A stretch of DNA of 64,000 bases from Agrobacterium tumefaciens (GCA_025559845.1 CP048469.1:620001-684000), one strand, 5' to 3'; numbered from the stretch's first letter, positions 15,140-24,941 are shown. The notes: a model not told the origin generated them from the sequence alone. Made by a program: numbers and translations.

Positions 15140-16000
15140 TCAGGCCGAAAGCTTGAGGCCGATGCCCCAGGGGTCGCGGATCGCGATACCGTCGCTCTGG
15201 CGTTCTGTCGCGATCTCCAGCCGGTCGAGCGCCGCAATTGCCTTATCCAGGCTTTCCTTCTCGTTGAATTTCAACGAATAACCGGAGAGCCCGGTCATGT
15301 TTACCTTGCGCGCCTGCGCGCCCCGGCTGTTCCAGATATTCGCAGCAACATGGTGGTGATAGGCACCCGAACCGAAGAAGCTGGCGCCGGGATAGCGAGC
15401 CATGATCTTTAGGCCGAGAACGTCCTGATAGAACTCGTCAGCTTGTGGAATATTGCCGACCTGCAAATGGATGTGGCCGATTGCCGTACCGTCAGGAGCG
15501 CCTTCCCATGCTGTTTTCGGTGCGCTGTTATAGAGCTCCTGGAGGTTGAGCCCGAGGGTTGCCATCTCCACTGTGCCGTCCTGTTGGTAGTTCCACTCCA
15601 TTGGCGCGCGGTCGCGATAAACCTCGATGCCATTGCCTTCGGGATCGGCGAGATAGATGGCTTCACTGACAAGGTGATCAGATGCGCCTTGAAGCTGAAC
15701 GTTGTTATGCGCCGCATTCGCCAGCCAATGAGCCAGGTCCTTTCGGCTGGGCAACAGGAAAGCGGTATGGAACAGGCCGGCTGCATTGCGTGGTGCCCGC
15801 TCCGCCGTATCGGAGGTTTCAAGTGTCAACAGTGGTTGACCATGCGCGCCCAGAATTTCACCGCTCGGGCTCCGTTCAAGCACGGAAAGACCGATCATTT
15901 TCTGGTAGAAATCGGAGACGCGTGGCAAATCGCGCACGACCAGATGGGCCTGCCCCACATAGGCTGGTCGCGTCAGGGCGAATTGTTTGATTTCACTCAT
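15140..16000 (-). CDS. two-domain VOC protein, catechol-2,3-dioxygenase-like
   Basis: Vicinal-oxygen-chelate fold protein of 286 residues with two tandem modules, like CatE-type extradiol dioxygenases. Module 1 has G-Q-A-H-L-V-V-R-D and ends G-N-G-I-E-V-Y-R-D. Module 2 has I-G-H-I-H-L-Q-V, a second metal-ligand region A-Y-H-H-H-V-A-A-N and I-R-D-P-W-G-I. The second-domain histidines and terminal acidic region suit ferrous iron binding, but the aromatic or thiol substrate is unknown. The second of two adjacent ATG codons is chosen, six bases after GGAG. Small GC stem-loops at 16062-16076 and 16120-16135 lie upstream. Confidence 0.82.
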   Translation of the reverse strand: MSEIKQFALTRPAYVGQAHLVVRDLPRVSDFYQKMIGLSVLERSPSGEILGAHGQPLLTLETSDTAERAPRNAAGLFHTAFLLPSRKDLAHWLANAAHNNVQLQGASDHLVSEAIYLADPEGNGIEVYRDRAPMEWNYQQDGTVEMATLGLNLQELYNSAPKTAWEGAPDGTAIGHIHLQVGNIPQADEFYQDVLGLKIMARYPGASFFGSGAYHHHVAANIWNSRGAQARKVNMTGLSGYSLKFNEKESLDKAIAALDRLEIATERQSDGIAIRDPWGIGLKLSA

Positions 16001-16174
16001 CATAATCTCCATATTGATTGTGACGCACTGACGATGCGAGTTTTTCGCCCGGGTCACGGAACGCCGCTTCGCGGCGATTGTTGATAGGGAATATGAAGGC
16101 TTTTCGTCGTTCAGCAAAGATCGCCGTTTGGCGATTGACCGTCCATTATTTGTTGACAATACCCCTTCACGACT

Positions 16175-16188
16175 TTGACTTCGATCAA
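16175..16188 (+). promoter_or_regulatory. FNR/FixK-type box upstream of the universal stress gene
   Basis: TTGAC-TTCG-ATCAA differs from the FNR/FixK consensus TTGAT-N4-ATCAA at one position. A TATGAA -10 sequence at 16214-16219 puts the start point near 16225, about 43 bases from the box centre. That is the spacing of a class II FNR-activated promoter. Confidence 0.65.
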
Positions 16189-16267
16189 GGCGCGGAGGGC
16201 ACCGCTAGGGAAGTATGAACTGGTCCGATAACTGAAACGGCGCATTTCGCCGAAAGAAGGAGACACC

Positions 16268-16678
16268 ATGTATAAGAAGATCATCGTAGCCGTCGATTTG
16301 AGCGCCATCGAAAAAGGCGAGAAAATCCTCGACAAGGCCAAGTCGCTTCTCGATGTCGACGGCGAGATTGTTCTCATCAATGTTGTCGAGGAACTGCCCG
16401 GCTATCTGGCTGTCGATCTTCCCGTAGACCTGATTGAGAATGCGCTCAAGGACGCCAAGGCGAAACTTGCCGCCCTGAAAGCGAAGGTATCCTTCCAGGG
16501 CAAGGAAGAGATCAGAAGCGGCGCGCCGGCACGCGAGATCATTGCCGCTGCCGCAGACCACAAGGCCGATCTTATCATCATTGCCTCGCACACACCGGAC
16601 TTCAGCAATTATTTCATCGGCGCGACTGCTGATCGCGTTGTCCGTCATGCGAAATGCTCGGTGCTGGTTGATCGTTGA
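16268..16678 (+). CDS. universal stress protein, UspA family
   Basis: Cytoplasmic Usp-fold protein of 136 residues, opening M-Y-K-K-I-I-V-A-V-D-L-S and ending H-A-K-C-S-V-L-V-D. The ATP-binding signature G-x2-G-x9-G-S/T is degenerate: S-H-T-P-D-F-S-N-Y-F-I-G-A-T keeps only the last glycine. It may therefore be a non-ATP-binding, UspA-like member. AGGAG precedes the start at good spacing. The FNR-type box upstream suggests induction under low oxygen, and the zinc-finger gene 60 bases downstream is probably cotranscribed. Confidence 0.88.
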   Translation: MYKKIIVAVDLSAIEKGEKILDKAKSLLDVDGEIVLINVVEELPGYLAVDLPVDLIENALKDAKAKLAALKAKVSFQGKEEIRSGAPAREIIAAAADHKADLIIIASHTPDFSNYFIGATADRVVRHAKCSVLVDR

Positions 16679-16738
16679 ACGTGCCGTGAAAACGGGGCTG
16701 TGGTCGACATCGTCCACAGCCTGCCGGAGGAAAAACAG

Positions 16739-17059
16739 ATGAACGTTGAGACCTACGAAAAAATTCTGCGCGACCGCCAGCGTGAACTCTATCGACGCCT
16801 TCACCGGATCGAGGCTGATTTCGAAGAGCCACGCAACCCCGACGACGAAGACCGGGCCGTTGAGCGCAATAATGACGAGGTGCTGGACGAACTCGGCCAG
16901 GTGGGGCAGGACGAACTGCGCGCCATAGACGCCGCACTCGACCGTGTTGCTCAAGGCACCTTCGGCAAATGCGTCAGATGCGGCAAGCAGATTTCCGAAA
17001 ACCGGCTGAAAGCCGTGCCCTATACGCCTTTCTGCCAGAAGTGTGCATCCGAGCTCTGA
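16739..17059 (+). CDS. TraR/DksA-family zinc-finger protein
   Basis: Protein of 106 residues with an N-terminal helical hairpin (E-K-I-L-R-D-R-Q-R-E-L) and an acidic loop E-D-R-A-V-E-R-N-N-D-E. A C-terminal four-cysteine zinc finger follows: C-V-R-C, then C-Q-K-C. DksA-like proteins insert the coiled coil into the RNA polymerase secondary channel and tune promoters under stress. It is shorter than housekeeping DksA (about 150), so it is a TraR-like or accessory form. GGAGG lies seven to eight bases before the ATG. It follows the universal stress gene closely and probably shares its promoter. Confidence 0.87.
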   Translation: MNVETYEKILRDRQRELYRRLHRIEADFEEPRNPDDEDRAVERNNDEVLDELGQVGQDELRAIDAALDRVAQGTFGKCVRCGKQISENRLKAVPYTPFCQKCASEL

Positions 17060-17186
17060 CAGACGTGTGACTTCCGCTTTTGCAACAATTGTGAACGCAA
17101 TTTGATTGCGGTTAACCGGTCGTTGTCTTGTTCCCGTCGAATATTGCCGTCATGCTTAAACAAAAGCAGGCAGACGGGAACAGACT

Positions 17187-17855
17187 ATGAGTGACGTTCG
17201 GCGGTTCGGACGCCAGTATGATTTTCACGAGATTGTCGCCGATGGCATTGTCCACGGCGTTGGCATCGTTTTTGCGCTGATTGGCGCAACGGCGCTGATT
17301 TTCTATGCGACCGTTTGGGACAGTGTGAGCGCCATTGCCGCTGCCTGGATTTATGGCCTTGGACTCGTTGCCTGTCTCTCGGTTTCCTTCACCTATAACA
17401 TCTGGCCGCATTCCCCAGTGAAATGGGTTTTAAGGCGCTTTGATCATTCGGCCATCTTCATTCTGATTGCCGCGACCTACACGCCGTTCTTGCAGCGCGG
17501 CATCCACGAGCCGCTGATCGCCGTAACGCTGGCACTGATCTGGCTTGCGGCTATTGGTGGTGTATTGCTCAAGTGTCTTTACCCTGGCCGCTACGACAAG
17601 GTTGCAATCCTGCTTTATCTCGGCATGGGCTGGAGCGGTGTCATGGTGGCGGAGCCGCTGTCGACACACCTTGCTCCCGTCACGCTATGGCTGATCGTTA
17701 TTGGTGGCATCATCTATTCGCTCGGCGTCATTTTTCACGTCTGGGAAAAATTGCGGTTCCAGAACGCCATCTGGCATGGGTTCGTGGTCTCCGCTGCCAT
17801 GGTGCACTATGTAGCGGTGCTGACATCCTTCTCCATCGCGCCGGTCATTTCCTGA
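17187..17855 (+). CDS. hemolysin III family membrane protein
   Basis: Seven-segment inner-membrane protein of 222 residues in the HlyIII/PAQR superfamily. It opens with the family block E-I-V-A-D-G-I-V-H-G-V-G. The conserved Y-N-I-W-P-H-S-P, H-S-A-I-F-I-L-I-A-A-T-Y-T-P-F and final H-G-F-V-V-S-A-A-M-V-H-Y carry histidine and acidic residues expected to bind zinc. The family name comes from a Bacillus protein; the role in most bacteria is unknown, with lipid or membrane homeostasis suggested for relatives. It stands alone, 127 bases after the DksA-like gene. Confidence 0.87.
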   Translation: MSDVRRFGRQYDFHEIVADGIVHGVGIVFALIGATALIFYATVWDSVSAIAAAWIYGLGLVACLSVSFTYNIWPHSPVKWVLRRFDHSAIFILIAATYTPFLQRGIHEPLIAVTLALIWLAAIGGVLLKCLYPGRYDKVAILLYLGMGWSGVMVAEPLSTHLAPVTLWLIVIGGIIYSLGVIFHVWEKLRFQNAIWHGFVVSAAMVHYVAVLTSFSIAPVIS

Positions 17856-17976
17856 TGGCGACGCAAAACGTCTGCTGGACAGTTGTCCCGTACGTCGCCT
17901 AAACCATGTTTCGGCCTGCCGTGACCATAAGCAGGATCAGGGCTTTATGGCCCGGAAGCAAAAGGGCGGACGGATA

Positions 17977-18471
17977 ATGACGGTTGAATTGCGTGACGCG
18001 ACGGTAGACGATCTCTCCAGCATCATGGAGATCTATAACGACGCGGTGTTGAACACGACGGCGATCTGGAACGAAACGCTGGTCGATCTCGAAAACCGCA
18101 AGGAGTGGTTTGCAGCACGCAAGTCGCGCGGTTTTCCGGTGGTTGTCGCGATCCTTGATGGCAAGGTTGCCGGTTATGCGTCCTACGGCGACTGGCGTGC
18201 ATTCGACGGTTATCGCCACACCCGTGAGCATTCGGTTTATGTGCACAAGGATGCCCGCGGCCACGGCATCGGCAAACGTCTGATGCAGGCAGTTATCGAT
18301 CATGCATCAGGCAATGACGTTCATGTGCTGATTGCGGCAATCGAAGCGGAGAACATGGCGTCCATCCGTTTGCACGAAAGCCTTGGCTTCCGCGTAGTCG
18401 GTCGTTTTTCGGAAGTTGGCACCAAGTTTGGCCGCTGGCTGGACCTCACCTGCATGGAACTGAAACTTTAA
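17977..18471 (+). CDS. GNAT acetyltransferase, phosphinothricin/methionine sulfoximine type
   Basis: Acetyl-CoA-dependent acetyltransferase of 164 residues resembling Pat/MnaT (YncA). The motifs are I-Y-N-D-A-V near the N terminus, Y-G-D-W-R, H-S-V-Y-V-H-K-D-A-R-G-H-G-I-G-K (acetyl-CoA pyrophosphate loop) and N-M-A-S-I-R-L-H-E-S-L-G-F. Relatives acetylate methionine sulfone, methionine sulfoximine or phosphinothricin as detoxification. The start M-T-V-E-L-R-D was chosen over an ATG 30 bases upstream because the family begins there. It converges with msrB, with a strong 11-bp stem-loop between them. Confidence 0.85.
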   Translation: MTVELRDATVDDLSSIMEIYNDAVLNTTAIWNETLVDLENRKEWFAARKSRGFPVVVAILDGKVAGYASYGDWRAFDGYRHTREHSVYVHKDARGHGIGKRLMQAVIDHASGNDVHVLIAAIEAENMASIRLHESLGFRVVGRFSEVGTKFGRWLDLTCMELKL

Positions 18472-18486
18472 GAGCAGATCGCCTGT

Positions 18487-18513
18487 AGCATGCCGGATTG
18501 GCTCCGGCATGCT
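18487..18513. terminator. stem-loop between convergent genes
   Basis: AGCATGCCGGA and TCCGGCATGCT form a perfect 11-bp stem around a five-base loop, between the stops of the acetyltransferase (18471) and msrB (18534). Neither side has a T-run. It may still act as a bidirectional transcript boundary. Confidence 0.6.
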
Positions 18514-18533
18514 GGAGAGAAATTCGTAAACCG

Positions 18534-18941
18534 TTATATTGCTTCGAACACCATCGAATGGCCGTTGATGCAATAGCGAAGGCCTGTCGGGGGCGGGCCG
18601 TCGGGGAAGACATGCCCCAGGTGCCCACCACAATTGGTGCAACGGATTTCAGTCCGCACCATGCCATAGCTCGCATCCCGGTGCTCTGTCACAGCATCCG
18701 GTTTTACCGGCTCGAAATAGCTCGGCCAGCCGCAACCCGCATCGAATTTGGTGTCAGACAGGAAGAGCGGCTCGTCGCAGGCGGCACAGCGATAAAGACC
18801 CTTTTCAAAGCTGTTCCAGTAAGGGCCGGTAAAGGCGCGCTCCGTGCCGTGTTCACGCAGGATGTGATATTGCTCGGGCGTCAATTGTTCGCGCCAATCG
18901 GCATCCGTCTTGTTCACTTTGGGGGATTTGAGATCGCTCAT
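18534..18941 (-). CDS. msrB: peptide-methionine (R)-S-oxide reductase MsrB
   Basis: Reduces methionine-R-sulfoxide in proteins with thioredoxin as electron donor, 135 residues. Structural zinc cysteines are Cys52, Cys55, Cys101 and Cys104. The catalytic Cys124 is in R-Y-C-I-N-G, with a likely recycling Cys70 in G-C-G-W-P-S. No signal peptide is present, so it is cytoplasmic. The start M-S-D-L-K-S-P follows AAAGGA at correct spacing; an ATG 36 bases upstream would add residues outside the fold. It is the last gene on the minus strand before the plus-strand mrp operon. Confidence 0.94.
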   Translation of the reverse strand: MSDLKSPKVNKTDADWREQLTPEQYHILREHGTERAFTGPYWNSFEKGLYRCAACDEPLFLSDTKFDAGCGWPSYFEPVKPDAVTEHRDASYGMVRTEIRCTNCGGHLGHVFPDGPPPTGLRYCINGHSMVFEAI

Positions 18942-19306
18942 GGAATGATCCTTTCTGTTCTCGCCAGAAATAGGCATTCGGACGGCAAGTTGAAAGAGGG
19001 GGAAGACACAACGCCACTCATAACGAACGCGTTATGGCCGCTTGTTAGAGCCGATTTGGGTTGAGGTGGTACGTCCTTTGCCTTAACTGGGACATTCGAT
19101 TTTAAGGGAGTCGCCAGAGACTGGCGCGGTGGGTCGAATCTGAGGTTGGATTGTGCTGCTGGCGGCGATCTCACCCACAATCGGGTTCGAACATACCACC
19201 GGGAACATGAACTTGTTAGTGGTCCTTGAGATTTCGAGATTTGCTCTCGCGCAGGCTGCGAATGGATGCAAATGTCGAAGCTGGATCACAGGGGCCGGGA
19301 GATACA
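18942..19306. other. 365-base region upstream of the mrp operon
   Basis: Contains the msrB promoter side and the mrp promoter side. Short frames such as 19083-19307 on the minus strand lack family features. GGTTCGAAC at 19184 resembles a tRNA T-loop, but the flanks do not pair. No gene is supported. Confidence 0.45.
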
Positions 19307-21676
19307 ATGACCGAAAATGTCACGTCGCTGACATTCATTTCGCTATTTCTGCCATTTCTGGCGGCGCTTGCTGCGCCTGCTCTTGTTCGCAAGGTGGGCC
19401 ACAACGCGGCATGGATATTGGCGATAGCGCCTGCATTGGCTTTCCTGAACTTCGCCGGAATGCTGCCGGAGATTGCCGCGGGCGGCGTCGTGACCGGCGG
19501 CTATAGCTGGGTCCCGAGCTTCAATCTCAGTTTTTCCTGGTTCATCGACGGTCTGTCGCTCACCTTCGCGCTGCTGATTACCGGTATCGGCCTGCTGATC
19601 GTGCTTTATGCGGGTGGTTACATGAAAGGCCATCCGCAGCAAGGTCGGTTCTTGTCTTTCCTGCTGCTGTTCATGGGCGCGATGCTTGGCGTCGTGGTTT
19701 CTGACAGTCTGATGATGCTGTTCGTCTATTGGGAACTGACCTCGATTACATCGTTCCTGTTGATCGGCTTCGATCATGAACGTGCTGCCTCCCGTCGCGC
19801 CGCTCTTCAGGCGCTTGTCGTCACCGGGGGCGGCGGTCTGCTTTTGCTCGCCGGTCTGATCTTCATCTGGAATATCAGCGGCGTAACGCAACTGTCGATC
19901 CTGGTGCATGGGGGCGACGTCCTGCGAGAAAGCCCCTACTATCTGGCTGCGCTGCTTTTGGTCCTCGGCGGCGCCTTCACCAAATCAGCACAGTTTCCGT
20001 TCCATTTCTGGCTACCCAACGCCATGGAAGCGCCAACACCGGTTTCGGCCTATCTGCACTCTGCAACCATGGTGAAGGCGGGCGTCTACTTGCTGATGCG
20101 CCTCAACCCGGTGCTTGGCGATACGGCCGCCTGGCAAATCCTTCTGCCTTTCTTCGGTGGCCTGACGATGCTGGTTGGTGCGTTGCTTGCGGTGCGCCAG
20201 ACCGATCTCAAGCTGATGCTGGCTTACACCACGGTCTCGTCGCTTGGCCTTCTCGTCATGCTGACAGGTTTCGGGTCGGAACACGCCATCGAAGCAGCGG
20301 TGCTCTATCTCGTGGCGCATTCGCTGTTCAAAGGTGCGTTGTTCATGGTTGCCGGTATCATCGACCACGAAACGGGAACCCGCGACGTGACGAAGCTTGG
20401 TGGCTTGCGCAAGGCAATGCCAATTACCTTTGCTGCCGCGCTGGGCGCTGCCATTTCCATGGCGGGACTGCCGCCGTTTTTTGGCTTTCTCGCCAAGGAA
20501 GAGATTTATTACGCACTAGCCCACGGTGATCCGCGCAGCGTGCTGTTTACCGGGGTTGCCATTCTTGGCAACGCGCTGATGTTTGCTGTGGCTTTCGCGG
20601 TAGCCCTCAAGCCTTTTCTCGGCAAGCCGGTAAAAACCCCGAAACACGCCCACGAAGGTCCGGTTCTGCTATGGCTCGGGCCCGCGCTCCTGGCAGTCAA
20701 GGGACTGACCATCGCTCTGTTTTCGGGCATCGCGCATTTTTATGTTTCGACGCCGATGGCGAGTGCTATCGCTGCCAAACCGCGTGAGGTCGATATCTCG
20801 CTCATCCCACACATTGGTGTGCCGCTTGGTCTGTCGCTGCTGACCATTGCGGCAGGCATACTGATTTTTTCGAAACTGGATGCGATGCGCGGTCTGGTGG
20901 CCCGCTCGCTCGAAGCCATCGGCCCCGGACCGGACAGAGGTTTCGACGCATTTATTTCTGCACTCGTAAAACTGTCGTTTCATGTGACACGGTTCCTGCA
21001 GCCGGGCCGGTTGGAATTCTATGTCACCGCGACATTCGCGGTGGTGGGCGCTGCTCTGCTGGTGCCGCTTTTCGTGTATGGCGAGCTTCCGGCCATGCCG
21101 GCCTGGCCGCATGACATTCTCATCCATGAACTGACATTCGTGGTGATTGCTGTGGCCGGTCTTGTTGCCGTCCTGACAGCATCGAGCCGCCTGACGGCAA
21201 TCATTGCGCTTGGCATTCAGGGGTTTGCGGTCGCTGTGATCTTTCTGCTGTTTGGCGCACCGGATCTGTCTTTCACGCAGTTCATGGTCGAGACGTTGTC
21301 CGTCGTTATCCTCACTCTCGTGATGACGCGATTGCGTCTGTCGCTTTCCGATCATCGCGGTCTTGGCCAGAAGCTGCTCGACAGCAGTATTGCCATTGCC
21401 TGCGGAACGGGCTTCGCGCTGTTTCTGCTACGCGCCACGCAAGCGAGTTTCGACAACCGCCTGACCGATTTCTATAACGCCTATTCCAAGATTATCGCTC
21501 ACGGCGCCAATGTCGTGAACGTCATCATCGTCGACTTCCGTGGAACGGATACGTTGGGCGAGATCGCAGTGGTGATGATTACCGGTCTTGCTATTCTTGC
21601 CCTGATCCGCATCCGCCCGGCTGCCGCGATACCAGGCAAAACGAAAAAGACCTTGAAGAAGGGGGCAGGCGCATGA
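19307..21676 (+). CDS. mrpA: Mrp-type Na+/H+ antiporter subunit A
   Basis: Large membrane subunit of 789 residues. The N-terminal two thirds resemble complex I NuoL, with V-Y-W-E-L-T-S-I and the lysine-containing [24 protein letters not shown] region that carries protons. The C-terminal third has the MrpA-specific DUF4040-like segment ([14 protein letters not shown]) and an MrpB-like domain. The complex expels Na+ or K+ in exchange for protons; in rhizobia it is also called PhaA. The ATG at 19307 follows GGGAG; a frame open from 19226 adds no family sequence. The stop overlaps mrpB by four bases (ATGA). Confidence 0.94.
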   Translation: MTENVTSLTFISLFLPFLAALAAPALVRKVGHNAAWILAIAPALAFLNFAGMLPEIAAGGVVTGGYSWVPSFNLSFSWFIDGLSLTFALLITGIGLLIVLYAGGYMKGHPQQGRFLSFLLLFMGAMLGVVVSDSLMMLFVYWELTSITSFLLIGFDHERAASRRAALQALVVTGGGGLLLLAGLIFIWNISGVTQLSILVHGGDVLRESPYYLAALLLVLGGAFTKSAQFPFHFWLPNAMEAPTPVSAYLHSATMVKAGVYLLMRLNPVLGDTAAWQILLPFFGGLTMLVGALLAVRQTDLKLMLAYTTVSSLGLLVMLTGFGSEHAIEAAVLYLVAHSLFKGALFMVAGIIDHETGTRDVTKLGGLRKAMPITFAAALGAAISMAGLPPFFGFLAKEEIYYALAHGDPRSVLFTGVAILGNALMFAVAFAVALKPFLGKPVKTPKHAHEGPVLLWLGPALLAVKGLTIALFSGIAHFYVSTPMASAIAAKPREVDISLIPHIGVPLGLSLLTIAAGILIFSKLDAMRGLVARSLEAIGPGPDRGFDAFISALVKLSFHVTRFLQPGRLEFYVTATFAVVGAALLVPLFVYGELPAMPAWPHDILIHELTFVVIAVAGLVAVLTASSRLTAIIALGIQGFAVAVIFLLFGAPDLSFTQFMVETLSVVILTLVMTRLRLSLSDHRGLGQKLLDSSIAIACGTGFALFLLRATQASFDNRLTDFYNAYSKIIAHGANVVNVIIVDFRGTDTLGEIAVVMITGLAILALIRIRPAAAIPGKTKKTLKKGAGA

Positions 21677-22092
21677 ACACGTTGATCCTGCGCACCGTCG
21701 CACCCGTCATTACAAGCCTCATGGGGCTGTTTTCGATCTTCGTGCTGTTGCGCGGTCACAACGAACCGGGCGGCGGTTTTATCGGTGGGCTGATTGCCGT
21801 GTCAGCGCTGGCAATCTATGGCATTGCCTATGGCGTTGTCGCGGTCAGACGCGCGATCATCTTCCATCCGCTGTCGATTGCCGGTGCAGGGCTGCTTCTA
21901 TCGCTGCTTTCAGGTGTCATCTCGATTGCCGCTGGTGTTCCCTTCATGACTGGTCTGTGGATCTACCCGAAAGTGTTCGGCGTCGAGATTCCGCTTTCGA
22001 CCGTCATGTCGTTCGATATCGGCGTCTATCTTGTCGTGGTGGGCGCAATTACCTCCATTGCGCTGGCTTTGGAAGAAAGGGAGAGCGACTGA
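21673..22092 (+). CDS. mrpB: Mrp antiporter subunit B
   Basis: Membrane subunit of 139 residues with about four helices. The family block [14 protein letters not shown] lies near residue 27. It is required for assembly of the Mrp complex. The start overlaps the mrpA stop and the stop overlaps the mrpC start, so translation is coupled throughout. MrpA here already ends in a related domain, as usual for seven-subunit operons. Confidence 0.93.
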   Translation: MNTLILRTVAPVITSLMGLFSIFVLLRGHNEPGGGFIGGLIAVSALAIYGIAYGVVAVRRAIIFHPLSIAGAGLLLSLLSGVISIAAGVPFMTGLWIYPKVFGVEIPLSTVMSFDIGVYLVVVGAITSIALALEERESD

Positions 22093-22469
22093 TGGAAGCG
22101 ATCTTCTCTATTCTCGTCGGCATCTTCTTTTCGGTGGCAATCTACCTCATGTTGTCGCGCCACAGCATCCGTATCCTGCTGGGCATCGCGGTTCTCGGCA
22201 ATGCCGTGAACCTGCTGCTGTTTACGGCCGGAAGGCTGACACGCGAAGTACCGCCAATCATTCCGGCTGGAATGGACACCTTGCCCGCAGGCACGGCCAA
22301 CCCATTACCGCAGGCATTGATCCTGACGGCTATCGTCATTTCATTTTCGTTCTTCTGCTTCCTTCTCGTCCTCACCTGGCGCGCTTTCCAGGAGTTGAAC
22401 ACCGACGATACGGATGAGATGCGCACCGCAGAACCCGCAGGCGAGCCCTTGCCGCCGCTCGGCTATTGA
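22092..22469 (+). CDS. mrpC: Mrp antiporter subunit C
   Basis: NuoK-like membrane subunit of 125 residues with three helices. Family blocks are L-S-R-H-S-I-R-I-L-L-G-I-A-V-L-G-N-A-V-N-L and N-P-L-P-Q-A-L-I-L-T-A-I-V-I. A polar C-terminal tail rich in Glu, Asp and Pro follows. The ATG at 22092 overlaps the mrpB stop; a longer frame upstream is only out-of-frame mrpB sequence. Confidence 0.92.
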   Translation: MEAIFSILVGIFFSVAIYLMLSRHSIRILLGIAVLGNAVNLLLFTAGRLTREVPPIIPAGMDTLPAGTANPLPQALILTAIVISFSFFCFLLVLTWRAFQELNTDDTDEMRTAEPAGEPLPPLGY

Positions 22470-22489
22470 GCAAGGCAGGGTATAAAAAC

Positions 22490-24058
22490 ATGGCTTCACC
22501 GACGACCACTGTCATTTCCGATCTTTCCGTCGCGCTCGTTCTAGACAAGGTGCCGCTTGCCGACTGGCTCGTCATCCTGCCGATCGCACTTTGCATCGGC
22601 ACGGGTGCCGTGCTGATGATGCTGCGAAAATCCATTCGCCTGCATGCGACGATCGCCATTTCATCTCTCGGCCTTCTGGTCTTCCTGAATGCGGCGCTGT
22701 TGCGCAAAGTTGTTTTCGACGGCCCGTTCACCATGGTCATGGGGCGCTGGCTGCCGCCCTTCGGCATTGCTTTCACTGCCGATCTCACAGGCGCGCTTCT
22801 GGCGCTGGCCGCCTCCATCGTGGCCTTTGCCGCTGCCATCCATGCCAGCGTTGATATCGACAATAGCGGCCGACGCTATGGGTTTTTCCCGTTCCTGATG
22901 TTGCTGATGGCGGGCGTCAACGGCGCCTTTCTCACCGGCGACATCTTCAATCTCTATGTCTGGTTCGAGGTGCTGCTGATCTCGTCTTTCGGCCTGATCG
23001 TGCTCGGTTCGACGCGTGAGCAGATCGATGGCGCGCTGAAATACGCCATCCTGAACCTCATCGGCACAACGCTGTTCCTGATCTCTGTTGGTTATCTCTA
23101 CGCCATATTCGGTACGCTCAACATGGCCGATATCGCGCTCAAGGCGACCGAGTTGCGCGCCACGGCGCCGCTGATGACACTGGCCACCCTGTTCGCGCTC
23201 GCCTTTGCGATGAAGGCTGCGGCCTTCCCGGTGAATTTCTGGCTGCCTGCTTCCTACCATACACCACGTATCGTCGTGTCGGCGCTGTTCGGTGGTCTGC
23301 TGACCAAGGTCGGCATCTATTCGCTGCTGCGCGTCATGGTCATGTTGTTCCCCGTGGAGCGGGAGGAACTCAGCCTCGTCATCGCCATTTCTGCCGTTCT
23401 GACCATGGTGCTTGGCGCGATGGGAGCGCTCGCTCAGAACGATATTCGCCGTATGCTCGGCTACATCGTCATTTCGGGCATCGGCTACATGATGGCGGGT
23501 GTGGCGATCGGCACGCCGGCCGGTGTTGGTGGTGCGATCTTCTACGCACTGCATTCAGTTGTGCTGATGACTGCGCTTTATCTCGTTGCCGGTCATGCCG
23601 CCCGTTTGGGCGGCGGCTGGACGTTGACGGCATTGGGCGGCCTTTATAAGCGCGCGCCCTGGTTCTCCGCCGCGGCGCTGGCGCTGTTCTTTGCCGGTTC
23701 TGGTCTGCCACCATTTTCAGGTTTCTGGCCGAAGGCCGTCCTGGTGAAATCCGCGCTCGATATTGGAGCGTGGTGGCTTGCAGCTGGCATACTCCTGTCC
23801 GGCTTTATCGCTACCATTGCTTTTGGGCGGGTATTCATTCTGTGCTTCTGGCGTCCGCAAACCATGGAAGCGCCCGTTCCATCAATACCCGCGCCTAAAC
23901 CGCCATCCTTCGCACCGGTGGTGATCCTGACCTTGTTCGTCGTATTCTTCGGGGTGTTCCCGCAAACACTCCTGGACCTCAGCCAGCAGGCGGCAGAGGG
24001 GCTCGGTAATCCGGCGCGCTATATTCAGTCCGTCTTCCCACAGGGGGGCAACCCATGA
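22490..24058 (+). CDS. mrpD: Mrp antiporter subunit D
   Basis: NuoN/NuoM-like proton-channel subunit of 522 residues with about 14 helices. The discontinuous-helix region has Y-V-W-F-E-V-L-L-I-S-S-F-G and the lysine block A-M-K-A-A-A-F-P-V-N-F-W-L-P-A-S-Y-H-T-P. S-G-L-P-P-F-S-G-F-W-P-K is another antiporter-like signature. I chose the ATG giving M-A-S-P-T-T because GGCAGGG precedes it; a TTG at 22466 overlapping the mrpC stop would add eight residues. It overlaps mrpE by four bases. Confidence 0.93.
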   Translation: MASPTTTVISDLSVALVLDKVPLADWLVILPIALCIGTGAVLMMLRKSIRLHATIAISSLGLLVFLNAALLRKVVFDGPFTMVMGRWLPPFGIAFTADLTGALLALAASIVAFAAAIHASVDIDNSGRRYGFFPFLMLLMAGVNGAFLTGDIFNLYVWFEVLLISSFGLIVLGSTREQIDGALKYAILNLIGTTLFLISVGYLYAIFGTLNMADIALKATELRATAPLMTLATLFALAFAMKAAAFPVNFWLPASYHTPRIVVSALFGGLLTKVGIYSLLRVMVMLFPVEREELSLVIAISAVLTMVLGAMGALAQNDIRRMLGYIVISGIGYMMAGVAIGTPAGVGGAIFYALHSVVLMTALYLVAGHAARLGGGWTLTALGGLYKRAPWFSAAALALFFAGSGLPPFSGFWPKAVLVKSALDIGAWWLAAGILLSGFIATIAFGRVFILCFWRPQTMEAPVPSIPAPKPPSFAPVVILTLFVVFFGVFPQTLLDLSQQAAEGLGNPARYIQSVFPQGGNP

Positions 24059-24531
24059 GCCTTTACGTTGTCCAACTGCTGTTCGTGATTGTCTGGCTTG
24101 CCGTCACCGGCAGCCTGACTTTGGCGAATATCCTTTTCGGCCTTATCGTATCGACGCTGGCACTCGGCCTGATCCGCCACCAGATCCCCGGCGGAAGCAA
24201 TTACTGGATCAGGCTGGTGCGTGTTCTGTCGCTGATCGTCCTGTTCTTCAAGGAACTTGCGCTGTCCGCATGGAAGGTCGCCGTCATGGTGGTCAAGCCG
24301 AAGCTGGACGTAAAACCCGGTATCTTTGCCTATCCGCTGACGGTGACGAGCGATTTCGAAATCACGCTTCTTGCCAATCTCATCACTTTGACACCCGGGA
24401 CGCTTTCCGTTGATGTCTCTGATGACCGAAAGACGCTTTTTGTTCACGCGATCGACTGTGCTGATATCGAGGCGACCAAAAACGACATCAGAAACGGTTT
24501 CGAAAAGAAAATCATGGAGGCGTTTCACTGA
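24055..24531 (+). CDS. mrpE: Mrp antiporter subunit E
   Basis: Membrane subunit of 158 residues. Two or three N-terminal helices precede a conserved cytoplasmic part. [26 protein letters not shown] and the later F-V-H-A-I-D match the family. MrpE is needed for full antiport activity in known complexes. It is coupled by overlaps to mrpD and mrpF. Confidence 0.92.
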   Translation: MSLYVVQLLFVIVWLAVTGSLTLANILFGLIVSTLALGLIRHQIPGGSNYWIRLVRVLSLIVLFFKELALSAWKVAVMVVKPKLDVKPGIFAYPLTVTSDFEITLLANLITLTPGTLSVDVSDDRKTLFVHAIDCADIEATKNDIRNGFEKKIMEAFH

Positions 24532-24941
24532 TGACGCCCGAACTGCTTGTTTCCTATACGACGATCCTGGCTTCCGGCCTTTTGTCCGTTGCCTTTCTGG
24601 CGACGGTCTACCGGGTCGTTGTCGGACCGACGCTACCTGACCGCATCATCGCGCTCGATATGCTCGTGGGTATCGCCATCGGTTTCATTGCCGTCATCGC
24701 CATCCGCACCGGCTTCAATCTCTATGTCGATATCGCCATTGCGCTTGGACTGGTCGGCTTTCTGGCGACGGTCGCCTTTGCGCGTTTCGTTTTGTCGCGC
24801 GGCCCGGACGGAAAACGCCGCAGCAGCACACCGCTTGACGGGGAAAAGACACCCGATATGTCCACGAAGGCGAGTGACATAGGAACTGGCGCGAACGGGC
24901 GCAGCAAACCGAAAGGCAACACGGCAAGGGGCAGAAACTGA
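24531..24941 (+). CDS. mrpF: Mrp antiporter subunit F with long polar tail
   Basis: Three-helix subunit whose core (about residues 1-90) shows [17 protein letters not shown] and [19 protein letters not shown]. The protein has 136 residues, about 40 more than typical MrpF. The extra part is a hydrophilic Lys/Gly/Ser/Thr-rich tail, probably cytoplasmic and disordered. Start and stop overlap the neighbouring genes by one to four bases. Confidence 0.9.
   Translation: MTPELLVSYTTILASGLLSVAFLATVYRVVVGPTLPDRIIALDMLVGIAIGFIAVIAIRTGFNLYVDIAIALGLVGFLATVAFARFVLSRGPDGKRRSSTPLDGEKTPDMSTKASDIGTGANGRSKPKGNTARGRN

Noticed and set aside
19130..19225. Possible tRNA or tRNA fragment at GGTTCGAAC
   Set aside because: The bases on either side of the T-loop-like sequence do not form a 5-bp stem on either strand, and no acceptor or anticodon arm can be drawn.
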